A DNA stretch of 64,000 nt. Source: Lactobacillus amylovorus DSM 20531 (lineage in GTDB: Bacteria > Bacillota > Bacilli > Lactobacillales > Lactobacillaceae). This document shows, piece by piece, positions 42,479 through 51,579 of the stretch. The stretch is from positions 1,426,001-1,490,000 of the forward strand of contig NZ_CP017706.1 of NCBI RefSeq assembly GCF_002706375.1, in the 5' to 3' direction. Positions within the stretch are counted from its first letter, which is position 1, and the number at the start of each line of letters is the position of its first letter. The notes below the pieces were generated by a model. It worked only from the letters and a program-made list of their open reading frames with translations, was not told where the DNA came from and did no database searches. The translations under genes and the position numbers were made by a program.

Positions 42479-42528
42479 TTGACAAAATTGTAATATCATA
42501 TTACTGTATTAATTGAATAATACAGTAA
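42479..42528 (+). promoter_or_regulatory. Promoter with 28-bp perfect palindrome ahead of the ABC operon
   Basis: TTGACA at 42479-42484 and a -10-like TACTGT at 42502-42507 (17-bp spacer). TTACTGTATTA-attgaa-TAATACAGTAA (42501-42528) is a perfect 11-bp inverted repeat that covers the -10 and start site, as expected for a repressor operator. No regulator gene is adjacent. Confidence 0.75.
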
Positions 42529-42558
42529 AACAAAAAGCAGAGAAATGAGGTTTTTAAA

Positions 42559-43308
42559 ATGAATGAAATTCTTGTGGTGAACAATATCACCAAGACTTAC
42601 GGGAAAAAAAGCGAAAAACAATACCAAGCTTTGAAAGGCATCAACTTCAAGGTCGCTTCAGGCGAATTCGTCGCAATCATGGGTGCTTCAGGCTCTGGTA
42701 AGACTACCTTGTTAAACATTCTTTCAACGCTTGATAAGCCAACTACCGGCCAAGTTTTTATCAACGGTAAAGACATCAGCAATTTAAATGCCAACCAAAT
42801 GGCTGACTTCCGTAGTAAGGAAATTGGATTTATCTTCCAAGACTTCAACTTATTGGAAAATTTGACCAACCGTGAAAATATTGCGTTGCCACTCAGCTTG
42901 CGCGGTATTTCAACTAATCGCATTAATCCACTTGTGGATAAAATTGCAGCTAAGTTGGGGATTAAAGAAATTTTGGACAAATATCCAGCTGAAATTTCTG
43001 GTGGTCAAAAGCAGCGTGTTGCTTCAGCTCGCGCACTTGTTCACGAACCAGCCATGCTGTTAGCCGATGAACCAACCGGTGCGCTGGACTCTAAGAGTGC
43101 CCGTGAACTTTTAAATACAATGGAAAACTTAAACAAAAACGATGGCGTAACTACTTTGATGGTTACCCACGATCCATTTTCCGCCAGCTTTGCCAACCGC
43201 ATTTTATTTATCAAAGACGGTAAGATCGGTGAGCAAATGGTAAAGGGTAACAAGAGCAGAACTGATTTCTACCATGAATTAATTGCTCACTTAGGAACCG
43301 AAGAATAG
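42559..43308 (+). CDS. ABC transporter ATP-binding protein (BceA/MacB type)
   Basis: The 249-aa ATPase has Walker A GASGSGKTTLLN (about residue 42), Q-loop FIFQDFNLLENLT, signature EISGGQKQRVASARAL, Walker B AMLLADEPTGALD and the H-loop VTHDP. Its closest relatives pair with FtsX-like permeases that confer resistance to antimicrobial peptides. It is followed by its permease after 12 bp with AGGAGG. Control is probably through the palindrome upstream, since no two-component pair lies beside it. Confidence 0.93.
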   Translation: MNEILVVNNITKTYGKKSEKQYQALKGINFKVASGEFVAIMGASGSGKTTLLNILSTLDKPTTGQVFINGKDISNLNANQMADFRSKEIGFIFQDFNLLENLTNRENIALPLSLRGISTNRINPLVDKIAAKLGIKEILDKYPAEISGGQKQRVASARALVHEPAMLLADEPTGALDSKSARELLNTMENLNKNDGVTTLMVTHDPFSASFANRILFIKDGKIGEQMVKGNKSRTDFYHELIAHLGTEE

Positions 43309-43320
43309 GAGGTGAGAAGC

Positions 43321-45123
43321 ATGATTTGGAAGCTATCCTTAACTGGGATTAAAAGCCGGTTAAAAGACTACACGGTGCTGTTTTCAGGGCTAGTTGTAGC
43401 CAGCATGATTTTCTACATGTTCTTGTCTTTGGCCATTAATCCCGGTTTTATGAGTCACGACGTTAACGCACCGGGAAATTACTTAAGCTTTATTTTCGGC
43501 TTTGGTATTGTCCTGCTCGCAATTATCACATTTGTTTATCTGGTTTACGCCAATTCGTTTTTGCTGAGCATGCGTCAGCACGACTACGGCATGTTTATGA
43601 TGCTGGGGGCAAAGAGTTCCAGGATCGGTTTATTGATCTTCTGTGAAACTTTGCTTACAGGAATTATTGCAGCCGTACTTGGTATTTTTATTGGGTTTGG
43701 CTTAACCGCACTTATTTCTAAATTATTAATTGCTAACCTTGGTCTTAAAATTACACACTTCCAAGTAATTTTGCCTAGTGCGATTATTTGGACCTTGATC
43801 TTCTTTGTTGCAATTTTCTTCCTTGCTGCTTTAAGAAACGCGCATAAACTCGTTAGAAGTAAAGTCATTGACTTGCTTCACGAAAGTCAAAAGCCAATTA
43901 AACTTAGCCGTAAAAATGGTTTAAGAGTTTTTGAGGCAATTTTAGGTATTGTACTTTTAGCAGCTGGTTACTACATCATGAGGATGCCAGCTAGCGCAAT
44001 TTTCTTCATCATTCCAGCTGCTTTAATCACTATTGTTGCTGGTACCTACTTCACTTTCGACTCTCTCTTCACTCTCATTATTAATTTCCTACTTAAAAGA
44101 AAGAACTTCGCTTACCGCGGTATTCGTATTTTCACTCTAGGTCAATTAAAATTCAGAATTCGCGATTACACCCGTATTCTTTCAGTTATCTCACTACTTT
44201 TCGCATTAGCACTTGGTGCCATTACTGTTGGTCTTAACTTCAACTCTTTGAATGACCAAGCTGTAAAAAGCACATACTATGACGCCACAATCATTGAAAA
44301 CAGTCCGGCTGTTCAAAAGAATGTGGATAAATTAGACATCAAAACCAGATCGACATATCACTATGTTGAAACTAAAAAAGACGTTTACTTCGATAAAAGT
44401 GAATTTGAAAAGACACCATTAAGAGACGTTAAGTTTAAACAAAACGGTAATAACTTCCCGATTTATAAACCAGTTACGCTTAAAACTAGCGAACTCACTA
44501 TGAAAGACAGTTACGCTGGCAATGTTTTGAGAATTCAAACTAATACTTTAGGTAAGACAGTCAAATTAGTTTCATCCAATCAGTTAAAGAATATCCAAGG
44601 ACAAAAGAAGTTTATTACTTTAATTACAGTAAAAAACTTTGTTAAGGATTACCCAACTTTGATGAAATTGGAGAAGGTGCAACTGGCATCTAATCCAGCC
44701 ATGGCTCAAGCTTTGTCACAAACCAAACCATTCTCATACCAAATGATTTTGGGTTTTACCAGTGGTTTCGAATTCATGGGGTTCTTCCTGGGAATCGCAT
44801 TCCTCACCATGCTCGCATCCACATTGATGTTCAAAGTTTTGAGCGGCGCCGCCAGCGACAAGATGCGCTACGAAATGCTTTATAAGATTGGTACTAGAAG
44901 AAAGGTGCTCAAGCAATCCATTAGACACGAAATTGGCGTGTTATTCCTTCTTCCTGGGATCCTCGGTGTGATCGACGTCTTGTTTGGACTCAGATTATTT
45001 ACAGCACTTTTGCCACATCCATACATGGGCTTCTGGGTACCATTCTCAATCTTCATTGTTCTCTACTTCATCTACTATGCCGTTACAGTTAAACTGTATG
45101 AAAACCTTGTTTTGCAAAAATAG
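43321..45123 (+). CDS. FtsX-like ABC permease (BceB type)
   Basis: The 600-aa permease has about ten membrane segments in the BceB pattern: segment 1 at about 17-38, a group of three at about 55-180, one pair at 200-245, a segment at about 280, a large extracellular domain of about 200 residues (300-470), and the last three at 475-595. BceAB-type transporters detect or remove peptide antibiotics from lipid II. ATG 43321 lies eight bases after GGAGG; GTG 43312 sits in the ribosome site itself. Codon use is locally AT-poor in the N-terminal part and even after that. Confidence 0.9.
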   Translation: MIWKLSLTGIKSRLKDYTVLFSGLVVASMIFYMFLSLAINPGFMSHDVNAPGNYLSFIFGFGIVLLAIITFVYLVYANSFLLSMRQHDYGMFMMLGAKSSRIGLLIFCETLLTGIIAAVLGIFIGFGLTALISKLLIANLGLKITHFQVILPSAIIWTLIFFVAIFFLAALRNAHKLVRSKVIDLLHESQKPIKLSRKNGLRVFEAILGIVLLAAGYYIMRMPASAIFFIIPAALITIVAGTYFTFDSLFTLIINFLLKRKNFAYRGIRIFTLGQLKFRIRDYTRILSVISLLFALALGAITVGLNFNSLNDQAVKSTYYDATIIENSPAVQKNVDKLDIKTRSTYHYVETKKDVYFDKSEFEKTPLRDVKFKQNGNNFPIYKPVTLKTSELTMKDSYAGNVLRIQTNTLGKTVKLVSSNQLKNIQGQKKFITLITVKNFVKDYPTLMKLEKVQLASNPAMAQALSQTKPFSYQMILGFTSGFEFMGFFLGIAFLTMLASTLMFKVLSGAASDKMRYEMLYKIGTRRKVLKQSIRHEIGVLFLLPGILGVIDVLFGLRLFTALLPHPYMGFWVPFSIFIVLYFIYYAVTVKLYENLVLQK

Positions 45124-45131
45124 ATAAAAAT

Positions 45132-45172
45132 AAAGAAAGCAGTTTTCCAATTGGAAAGCTGCTTTCTTTTTG
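45132..45172. terminator. Bidirectional terminator
   Basis: AAAGAAAGCAG-ttttccaattggaaa-GCTGCTTTCTTTTT serves the permease and the convergent phosphatase gene. Confidence 0.88.
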
Positions 45173-45173
45173 G

Positions 45174-45824
45174 CTATAAATGCATCTTGTTCCAGCTAGG
45201 GATCTTAATCTCGCCCTTGTCACTCATTGTCATAATGGTGATTGAAGCGTTTCTAGGACCCGGTACAAGAGGGATGTTATCACCGTAGCGGTACCACAAA
45301 CTTCTAATAGTAAAGCCGTGTGTTACAAGCAAAATATTTTCGGCACCATCAAGTTGGCTGATCAACTTAAAACCTTTATCAAGACGTGCCCAATATTCTT
45401 CAGCGTTTTCTGCATCGTGGTATGGGTCGGCATCCTTAATCCAGTCCTTGATCGTATCGATACTTTCGTGGGCAAATAGTTCTTGTCTAGTTGCGTAGCC
45501 GTGGCTGCCACCGATCATGCGCCAGGCCATTTCAGAATCGAGTCCTTCGAAGTAGCCATAGAATTGTTCTCTAAAGAATGGGCTAGCAAGGTGTTGCAAT
45601 TCATCCTTGTTGACGTTGTGCTTCATGATGATTTCACAGGTATCGCTAGCTCTCTTTAAGTCACTAGACAAAGCAATATCGAATGGGACGTCCTTTAAAG
45701 CTTCACCGGCCTTTTCAGCACCTTCAATGCCTGGTTCAGTTAATGGAGTATCGCACCAACCTTGCATCTTGTTGTAACGGTTAATATAAGTTTGACCATG
45801 TCGAACGACATAAATTCTCTTCAT
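45174..45824 (-). CDS. Histidine phosphatase family protein (phosphoglycerate mutase-like)
   Basis: The 216-aa enzyme carries the phospho-His signature VVRHGQTYINRYNKMQGWCD at residues 5-24 and the second catalytic His in ILLVTHGFTIRSLWY (about 160). Asp-Glu acid residues are in YFEGLDSEMAW. Such proteins dephosphorylate small metabolites or proteins; the substrate cannot be read here. It ends at a shared bidirectional terminator and is 70 bp away from the matrixin gene on the same strand. Confidence 0.88.
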   Translation of the reverse strand: MKRIYVVRHGQTYINRYNKMQGWCDTPLTEPGIEGAEKAGEALKDVPFDIALSSDLKRASDTCEIIMKHNVNKDELQHLASPFFREQFYGYFEGLDSEMAWRMIGGSHGYATRQELFAHESIDTIKDWIKDADPYHDAENAEEYWARLDKGFKLISQLDGAENILLVTHGFTIRSLWYRYGDNIPLVPGPRNASITIMTMSDKGEIKIPSWNKMHL

Positions 45825-45894
45825 TTCTGTCTCCTTATAAAAATAAAAAACTCACCTTTTATTTTATTTAAAAAAGGTGAGCAGATAAAGCTAA

Positions 45895-46581
45895 TTATTT
45901 TTCATGATAAATTTTTCTGACGTTCTGAATATCTTGTGGTTGAATCGTGTAGATCGAACCTTTAGGATACATGACTGACACGGAATTGGTGTGGTTTAAA
46001 CCGATTGCGTGGCCCAATTCGTGTTCAGCCGTGTTGACGATGCGGTTGTTGCTGTAGCCGTACCACTCGTTTTGCAAGTAGTAGCGGTTCAAGTGTACGT
46101 CGGCTTTTAACAAATGACCCGTTGATGGGTTATAAGTCGTTGCCGTTTCACCGGCTGCATTGGTATCGCTGTCGTCAACCGTGCTGATCACGATCTGGGC
46201 GCGACTTTTATCATCAGTTTGGTGGAAAGTGAAAGCACCCGTTCTGTTCCAGGCGTTCATCGCATCGATTGCGGCCGAACGCAACTGGAGGTTGTTTTTA
46301 ATATCAACATAGACATTGGCTTCAGGCTTTGGCCAAACACGAGTCTCAGAAGAATTATCATTTTCAGTTTTATCAGTATTGGTTTTTGTATTTGAATTAA
46401 TGCCATTTTTGGGCGCTGTTGCCGTTCCCGTCGCGAGCAACTGGTTGATGCGATAGCTGAGTGTCGCTAAGGAATCATTGGTTGCTATTTGGAAGTCAGG
46501 ATTATTTTTATAAGTCCAAACACCAAAGGCGAGAAGAGCAAGCAAGAAAATATTTCGAATAAATCTAAAAAATGTTCTCAT
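45895..46581 (-). CDS. Matrixin-family zinc metalloprotease, membrane-anchored or secreted
   Basis: The 228-aa product begins with a hydrophobic segment (NIFLLALLAFGVWTY, about 10-25), then a Thr/Asn-rich linker and a metzincin catalytic domain. The zinc site HELGHAIGLNH (about residue 190) is a full HExxHxxGxxH and is followed by VMYP, the Met-turn. The pattern RSAAIDAMNAWNRTGAFTF is common to matrixin-like M10 proteins of lactobacilli. It should cut extracellular proteins or wall-associated peptides. It has its own promoter and a short hairpin after the stop. Confidence 0.9.
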   Translation of the reverse strand: MRTFFRFIRNIFLLALLAFGVWTYKNNPDFQIATNDSLATLSYRINQLLATGTATAPKNGINSNTKTNTDKTENDNSSETRVWPKPEANVYVDIKNNLQLRSAAIDAMNAWNRTGAFTFHQTDDKSRAQIVISTVDDSDTNAAGETATTYNPSTGHLLKADVHLNRYYLQNEWYGYSNNRIVNTAEHELGHAIGLNHTNSVSVMYPKGSIYTIQPQDIQNVRKIYHEK

Positions 46582-46735
46582 ACTTTATTTTCAACTCCAA
46601 TGCTGAAATTATAATCTTTAGAACTTAAATTTTCACCGATTTTTACTTATATTTTGGTTACGAGCATGAAAACTATTATGAAAGCGCTATTTATGGTAGA
46701 ATAGATAGCAAGTTTTTTATGGAAAAGGTGATTAA

Positions 46736-49042
46736 ATGGCTACAGCCAAAACTGAAAATAATGAAAAAGAACTTGAACAAAAGCACCTTGATAACATCAT
46801 GGAACAAATCAAGGAACGCGAAAAGTCCTTAAAGAAATCTATCAAATCAGCTGAAGGCGAAGCAAGAGAGCTTAATTCACACTTTTTTGACGATGTGAAA
46901 TTGGACTACGATGGCTATTCCACTTCAATGGAAACCGCCTTGTCAATTCACCAACAGCAACAATTATTAAGTGAACGTGAACATGCCTGGCAACATTCAG
47001 CTAAGCAGCTCGACACGGTAGAACGCCTTGAGAAGCGGCCATACTTTGCACGTGTAGATTTCAAGGAAAACGGCGAAGAAAAGCCTGAAACCATCTATAT
47101 TGGCTTAGGTTCCTTTGCAGATAAAGATGATCATTTCTTAATTTACGATTGGCGTGCACCTATTTCTTCAATTTATTATGATGGAAAACTAGGCAAGGTT
47201 ACTTATAATTCGCCAGAAGGCGAAATCACCGTTGATATGACCAAGAAACGTCAATTCATGATTGAAGACGGCAAGATCATCAACATGTTTGACACCAACG
47301 AATCAATCGGCGACCAAATGCTTTTGTCTGTTTTATCTGAAAAATCCAGTACGCAGATGAAGTCGATTGTAACGACGATTCAACGTGAACAAAACAAGAT
47401 CATTAGAAATACGAGTGCTGACTTGTTGTTTGTTCAAGGTGCAGCTGGTTCTGGTAAGACTAGTGCTATTTTGCAAAGAATTGCCTTTCTTTTGTACCGT
47501 TACCGTGGCAAACTGACTTCAAGCGACGTCATCATGTTTAGTCCAAACCAATTGTTTAACGACTACATCAAGAACGTTTTGCCTGAAATGGGTGAACAAA
47601 ACATGGTTCAAATGACCTACTGGCAATTTGTGGCTCGTCGTTTGCCAGGGATGAACGTTGAGAGCTTGTTCAAGCAATTCGAAGATCAAACTGCCGATAC
47701 CAACATCAGCAAGTTCAAGGATTCAGTTAACTTCTTTAACTTGCTTACCCGTTATGCCAAACGACTTAATAAGCGCGGCGTGATCTTTAAAAATATCTAC
47801 TTCCGCGACAAGAAGAAGCCATACTTTGATAAAGACAAGATCAAAGAAATCTACTACTCATTCAATGAAAATTATAATTTGGCTAACCGTATCGATGCTA
47901 CGCGTGAAGAATTGATCAAGATACTTAACCGCAAGATTACGCCTGAAACTAAGAAGGCTTGGGTAGCTCACACCATTGAAGGGATGAGCCAACAAGAATT
48001 GAACGACTTGTACGATCGTCCTGACCAAGAATTCGAATCTGAAGCTAAAGAAGAGGCCTTCTTGGGCAGAAAGATCGTTTTAGCCGCTTTAAAGGGCGTA
48101 CACAAGCGTATTTTGCACAACCACTTCCTTAACATGCGTGCGCAATACCTGAGCTTTTTGCGTGCTGTGCCTAAGATGGTCGATTTAAGCAAGTGGGACA
48201 TCGACGAAGACGAATGGATGAAGCACGTTGAAGAGGTAAAGAACAACTTCAAGAGTCATTATATTGCTATGAGCGACGTTTCCGCATACTTGTACCTCTA
48301 CGACTTAGTTACTGGCCGCAGAACCGACTACGAGATGCGTTATGCCTTTATCGATGAAATTCAAGACTACACGCCATTCCAATTGGCTTACCTGAAGTAC
48401 AACTTCCCACGGGCTAAGTTCACCATGTTGGGTGACTTGAACCAGGCTATTTTTACCAAGGACGAAAGCCGCAGCTTGCTTAAGCAGATTTCTGGTTTGT
48501 TTGATCCAGAAAAGACCGACGTAGTGCAGCTTACTAAGTCATACCGTTCAACTAAGGAATTGACCAACTTCACCAAGCAAATTTTGCGTCAAGGTGAGAA
48601 GATCGAAGCCTTTAACAGAAAGGGACCTAAGCCAGTTATCTGGGGCAGAAAGACTGACGAAGAAGCCGTCGCTGTTTTGAGCAATGTTTTGCGTGATAAT
48701 GAAAAGCATAAGATGACAACTGCAGTCATCACCAAGGATTTAGCTAGTGCTAAATTTGTTCACAAGATGTTAGCTGACCGCGGTGAAAAGGCTACTTTAA
48801 TTGCGACCGCTAACCAGCGTTTGGTTGATGGGACTTTGATTATTCCATCATACTTGGCTAAGGGGCTAGAATTCGACGCTGTCATCATGTGGGGCGCTTC
48901 AAAAGAAAACTACCACCGCGTCGATGAAACGCAATTGGTTTACACAATTACTTCACGTGCTATGTACAAGCTGGACATTATTTACACCGGTGAAAAGAGT
49001 CCATTACTCGATGCAGACAAGAGTACCTACGAAGAAAAATAA
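46736..49042 (+). CDS. helD: HelD-like superfamily 1 helicase
   Basis: The 768-aa protein fits HelD, which binds RNA polymerase and recycles stalled complexes using ATP. The N-terminal coiled coil (about 10-70) would enter the secondary channel; YIGLGSFADKDDHFLIYDWRAP is characteristic. Walker A FVQGAAGSGKTSAILQRI (about 235), Walker B YAFIDEIQDYTPFQ (about 540), then LTKSYRSTKELTNFTKQI (motif IV/V region). A coil-rich insertion (about 300-470) separates them. It has a single-gene promoter (AGATAGCAAGT). Length 768 is within the Firmicutes range. Confidence 0.92.
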   Translation: MATAKTENNEKELEQKHLDNIMEQIKEREKSLKKSIKSAEGEARELNSHFFDDVKLDYDGYSTSMETALSIHQQQQLLSEREHAWQHSAKQLDTVERLEKRPYFARVDFKENGEEKPETIYIGLGSFADKDDHFLIYDWRAPISSIYYDGKLGKVTYNSPEGEITVDMTKKRQFMIEDGKIINMFDTNESIGDQMLLSVLSEKSSTQMKSIVTTIQREQNKIIRNTSADLLFVQGAAGSGKTSAILQRIAFLLYRYRGKLTSSDVIMFSPNQLFNDYIKNVLPEMGEQNMVQMTYWQFVARRLPGMNVESLFKQFEDQTADTNISKFKDSVNFFNLLTRYAKRLNKRGVIFKNIYFRDKKKPYFDKDKIKEIYYSFNENYNLANRIDATREELIKILNRKITPETKKAWVAHTIEGMSQQELNDLYDRPDQEFESEAKEEAFLGRKIVLAALKGVHKRILHNHFLNMRAQYLSFLRAVPKMVDLSKWDIDEDEWMKHVEEVKNNFKSHYIAMSDVSAYLYLYDLVTGRRTDYEMRYAFIDEIQDYTPFQLAYLKYNFPRAKFTMLGDLNQAIFTKDESRSLLKQISGLFDPEKTDVVQLTKSYRSTKELTNFTKQILRQGEKIEAFNRKGPKPVIWGRKTDEEAVAVLSNVLRDNEKHKMTTAVITKDLASAKFVHKMLADRGEKATLIATANQRLVDGTLIIPSYLAKGLEFDAVIMWGASKENYHRVDETQLVYTITSRAMYKLDIIYTGEKSPLLDADKSTYEEK

Positions 49043-49451
49043 TTGACAAATCAATTTTTGTCGTTTATTATCTTAATCAACATTAAAAACAACTTAGAAC
49101 AGAAGCAGTAGTACCTATCGCAGTAATAGAGAGTTTCTGATGGTGGAAATGAAACATACGCTGGTATGAAGTCACATCTGCGAGTTGATTTTCTGAAACA
49201 AGTAGGAGAACCCGGGGTTAGCCCGTTACAGCTAAAGGTTGATTATCGAACTTATTGAGGCAGACTGCGTGAGCAGTTTGCAAACATGAGGTGGAACCGC
49301 GATTTCATTCGCCCTCGTAGCCAATTAGGCTATGGGGGCTTTTTCTTTTCGATCATCAACCTAGTGAGGCATTTTGCGTGAGCAAGTGCAAACATGAGGT
49401 GGAACCACGATACAGTCGTCCTCTTAGGCTAGTCCTAAGAGGGCTTTTTTT
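49043..49451 (+). promoter_or_regulatory. T-box leader with duplicated antiterminator/terminator module
   Basis: Promoter TTGACA (49043-49048), 17-bp spacer, TATTAT (49066-49071). Stem I runs from AGAACAGAAGCAGTAGTACC (49096) to TTCTGAAAC; its specifier-loop 3' strand reads AGTTGATT. A first T-box (TGGAACC 49292-49298) is followed by terminator GCCCTCGTAGCC/GGCTATGGGGGC with T5 (49311-49344). A second T-box (TGGAACC 49400-49406) is followed by CCTCTTAGG/CCTAAGAGG with T7 (49420-49451). The stem III plus T-box stretches 49255-49303 and 49365-49411 are close copies. Uncharged tRNA would have to disable both terminators to express the transporter downstream. Confidence 0.93.
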
Positions 49452-49460
49452 ATTAGGAAA

Positions 49461-50120
49461 ATGGGTGAGAGTATGTCGCTGAAATACATTACAGAAATAT
49501 TGCCAGCTTTATTTAGTGGAGTGGGAATGACGTTAAGCATCTTCTTTTGGACTTTAATTTTGGCTACGCCGCTGGGAATTTTAGTTTCATTGGGAGAAAT
49601 GAGCAAGATCAAGCCGCTGAAGTGGATCGTTAACTTTTATGTCTGGATCATGAGAGGGACGCCGTTGCTTTTACAATTAATTTTTGTCTTTTATGGTTTG
49701 CCAATCATTCATATTGTCTTTCCACGTTACCAAGCTGCCTTATTTGCCTTCGTCTTAAACTATGCTGCTTATTTTGCTGAAATTTTCCGGGGCGGTTTTC
49801 AATCGATTGATCAAGGTCAATTTGAGGCGGCACGAGTTTTGCGCTTGAATCGCTGGCAGACAATGACCAAGATCGTTATTCCCCAGGTGATCAAAATCGT
49901 GTTGCCATCAATCGGTAACGAAGTCATCAATTTGGTTAAGGATTCATCATTGGTTTACGTAATTGGTTTGGGCGACTTGCTTAGAGCAGGTAACGTTGCG
50001 ATGGCAAGGGATGTAACCTTAGTGCCACTAGTACTAGTCGGCGTCATCTACTTGTTCTTGATCAGTATTTGCGCCTTTATTCTTAAGCGGCTTGAAAAGC
50101 ACTTTTCTTATTACAAGTAG
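49461..50120 (+). CDS. Amino-acid ABC transporter permease
   Basis: The 219-aa His/Glu/Gln-type polar amino acid permease has about five membrane segments and the EAA loop FEAARVLRLNRWQTMTKIVI (about residue 130), followed by the QVIKIVLPSIGNEVINLVKDSSLVYVIG block. ATG 49461 or 49473 is the start: the former has AGGA three bases upstream, the latter GGTGAG. It is the first gene after the T-box leader and is followed by the ATPase after 14 bp and the binding protein. The amino acid transported should match the T-box tRNA, which I cannot state with certainty. Confidence 0.92.
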   Translation: MGESMSLKYITEILPALFSGVGMTLSIFFWTLILATPLGILVSLGEMSKIKPLKWIVNFYVWIMRGTPLLLQLIFVFYGLPIIHIVFPRYQAALFAFVLNYAAYFAEIFRGGFQSIDQGQFEAARVLRLNRWQTMTKIVIPQVIKIVLPSIGNEVINLVKDSSLVYVIGLGDLLRAGNVAMARDVTLVPLVLVGVIYLFLISICAFILKRLEKHFSYYK

Positions 50121-50134
50121 GGTCAGGTGAAAAA

Positions 50135-50755
50135 ATGTTAGAAGTAAAGAACTTATGCAAGGAATTTAACAACCGTCCGATTTTGAAGGATATTTCTTTC
50201 ACTTTAAAAGATGGCGAGATTATGACGATCGTGGGCCCATCTGGCGCCGGTAAAACCACTTTGCTTAGAATCATCGCGGGCCTTGAAACTAAGGATAGCG
50301 GCGAAATTTTAATCGATGGCAAGCCATATGATCCCGGCAATGTCGGCATCGTTTTTCAGGATTTCAACCTTTTCCCTAATTTAAACGTACTGCAAAACAT
50401 TACGCTAGCACCAACGATGGTGCTTAAGGAATCCAAGGCTGAAGCGGAACAAAACGCCCAAACGCTGCTGGACCAATTGCAGATGAATGGTCGAGAAAAA
50501 CAGTACCCGTACCAATTATCAGGTGGGCAAAAGCAGCGGGTGGCAATTGCTAGAGCTTTGGCCATGAATCCAAGAATTTTGTGCTACGACGAACCAACTT
50601 CCGCCCTTGATCCTAATTTGCGTAAAGAAGTGGAAAAGATGATCTTGGATTTGAAGAAATCAGGCTTAACGCAATTGATCATCACGCACGATTTGACCTT
50701 CGCTAAGAACGTGGCCGATCAGATGCTTAAGGTCCAGCCATTAAGTGAGGCGTAG
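50135..50755 (+). CDS. Amino-acid ABC transporter ATP-binding protein
   Basis: The 206-aa ATPase has Walker A VGPSGAGKTTLLRI (about 33), signature LSGGQKQRVAIARALAMNP, Walker B ILCYDEPTSALDP and a switch His in IITHDLTFAKNVAD. At about 206 aa it is shorter than the usual 240-aa family, missing some C-terminal residues, but all motifs are there. It is co-transcribed with the permease and the binding protein (three bases to the next start). Confidence 0.92.
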   Translation: MLEVKNLCKEFNNRPILKDISFTLKDGEIMTIVGPSGAGKTTLLRIIAGLETKDSGEILIDGKPYDPGNVGIVFQDFNLFPNLNVLQNITLAPTMVLKESKAEAEQNAQTLLDQLQMNGREKQYPYQLSGGQKQRVAIARALAMNPRILCYDEPTSALDPNLRKEVEKMILDLKKSGLTQLIITHDLTFAKNVADQMLKVQPLSEA

Positions 50756-50758
50756 CCT

Positions 50759-51577
50759 ATGAAGAAAAGATGGATTTTCGTTTTATTAGCTACTTTAATG
50801 CTAGTGCTAACTGGTTGTGAAAGCGTGCAGGAACGCGCAAATACGCAAGACACTTGGAGTAAGATTGCACAGAAAAATCAGGTTGTGGTGGGTCTTGATG
50901 ACAGTTTCGTGCCCATGGGTTTTGAGAAAAAGAATGGGCAGCTAACTGGTTATGACATTGATTTAGCTAAGGCTGTGTTTAAACAATATGGCGTCCACGC
51001 TAGTTTTCAAACGATCGACTGGTCGATGAACGTCACAGAATTGCGTAACGGCACAATCGACTTGTTATGGAACGGCTACAGTATTACGCCTGAACGTAAG
51101 AAAAAAGTGGCCTTTAGTCGACCATATTTGCGCAACAGACAGGTACTGGTCGTTAAGAAGGACAGCGGCATTAATTCGTTTAAGCAGATGAAAAAGTATG
51201 AATTAGGGATGCAAACCGGTTCAACTGCCGAGCAGTGGTATGAAACTAAGCAAAATGTTTTGCACGCAAAAAAGACCGTGCTCTATGACACGATCTCTAA
51301 TTCGTTCTTAGATTTGAATGCCGGTCGGATTCAGGGTATTTTATTAGATGAAGTTTATGCCAACTACTACATTGCCCACATGACTAAGAGCAAGGACTAC
51401 AAGGTGATTCAAAATGATAATGTGCCAAAGGATTTGTTTGCGGTCGGAATGCGTAAGGGTGACAAGACTTTGCGTAAAAAGGTCAATGCCGGCTTAGTTC
51501 GCTTGCAAAAAAATGGTACACTAGCTAAGTTGAATAAAAAGTGGTTTGGCAAGGAAAGCAATTATTTAGGTAGATAG
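50759..51577 (+). CDS. Amino-acid ABC transporter substrate-binding lipoprotein
   Basis: The 272-aa lipoprotein has a signal peptide ending LMLVLTGCES (lipobox Cys at residue 19) and a periplasmic-binding fold of the polar amino acid type: VVVGLDDSFVPMGFEKKNGQ, LTGYDIDLAKAVFKQYG, and NGTIDLLWNGYSITPERKK. It delivers the amino acid to the two preceding gene products. The GNAT gene begins three bases after its stop, so it belongs to the same transcript. Confidence 0.92.
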   Translation: MKKRWIFVLLATLMLVLTGCESVQERANTQDTWSKIAQKNQVVVGLDDSFVPMGFEKKNGQLTGYDIDLAKAVFKQYGVHASFQTIDWSMNVTELRNGTIDLLWNGYSITPERKKKVAFSRPYLRNRQVLVVKKDSGINSFKQMKKYELGMQTGSTAEQWYETKQNVLHAKKTVLYDTISNSFLDLNAGRIQGILLDEVYANYYIAHMTKSKDYKVIQNDNVPKDLFAVGMRKGDKTLRKKVNAGLVRLQKNGTLAKLNKKWFGKESNYLGR

Positions 51578-51579
51578 CA

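Noticed and set aside
42501..42528. LexA/SOS box
   Set aside because: CTGT and ACAG are present, but the spacing is 14 bp rather than that of known LexA boxes, and the adjoining gene is a transporter.
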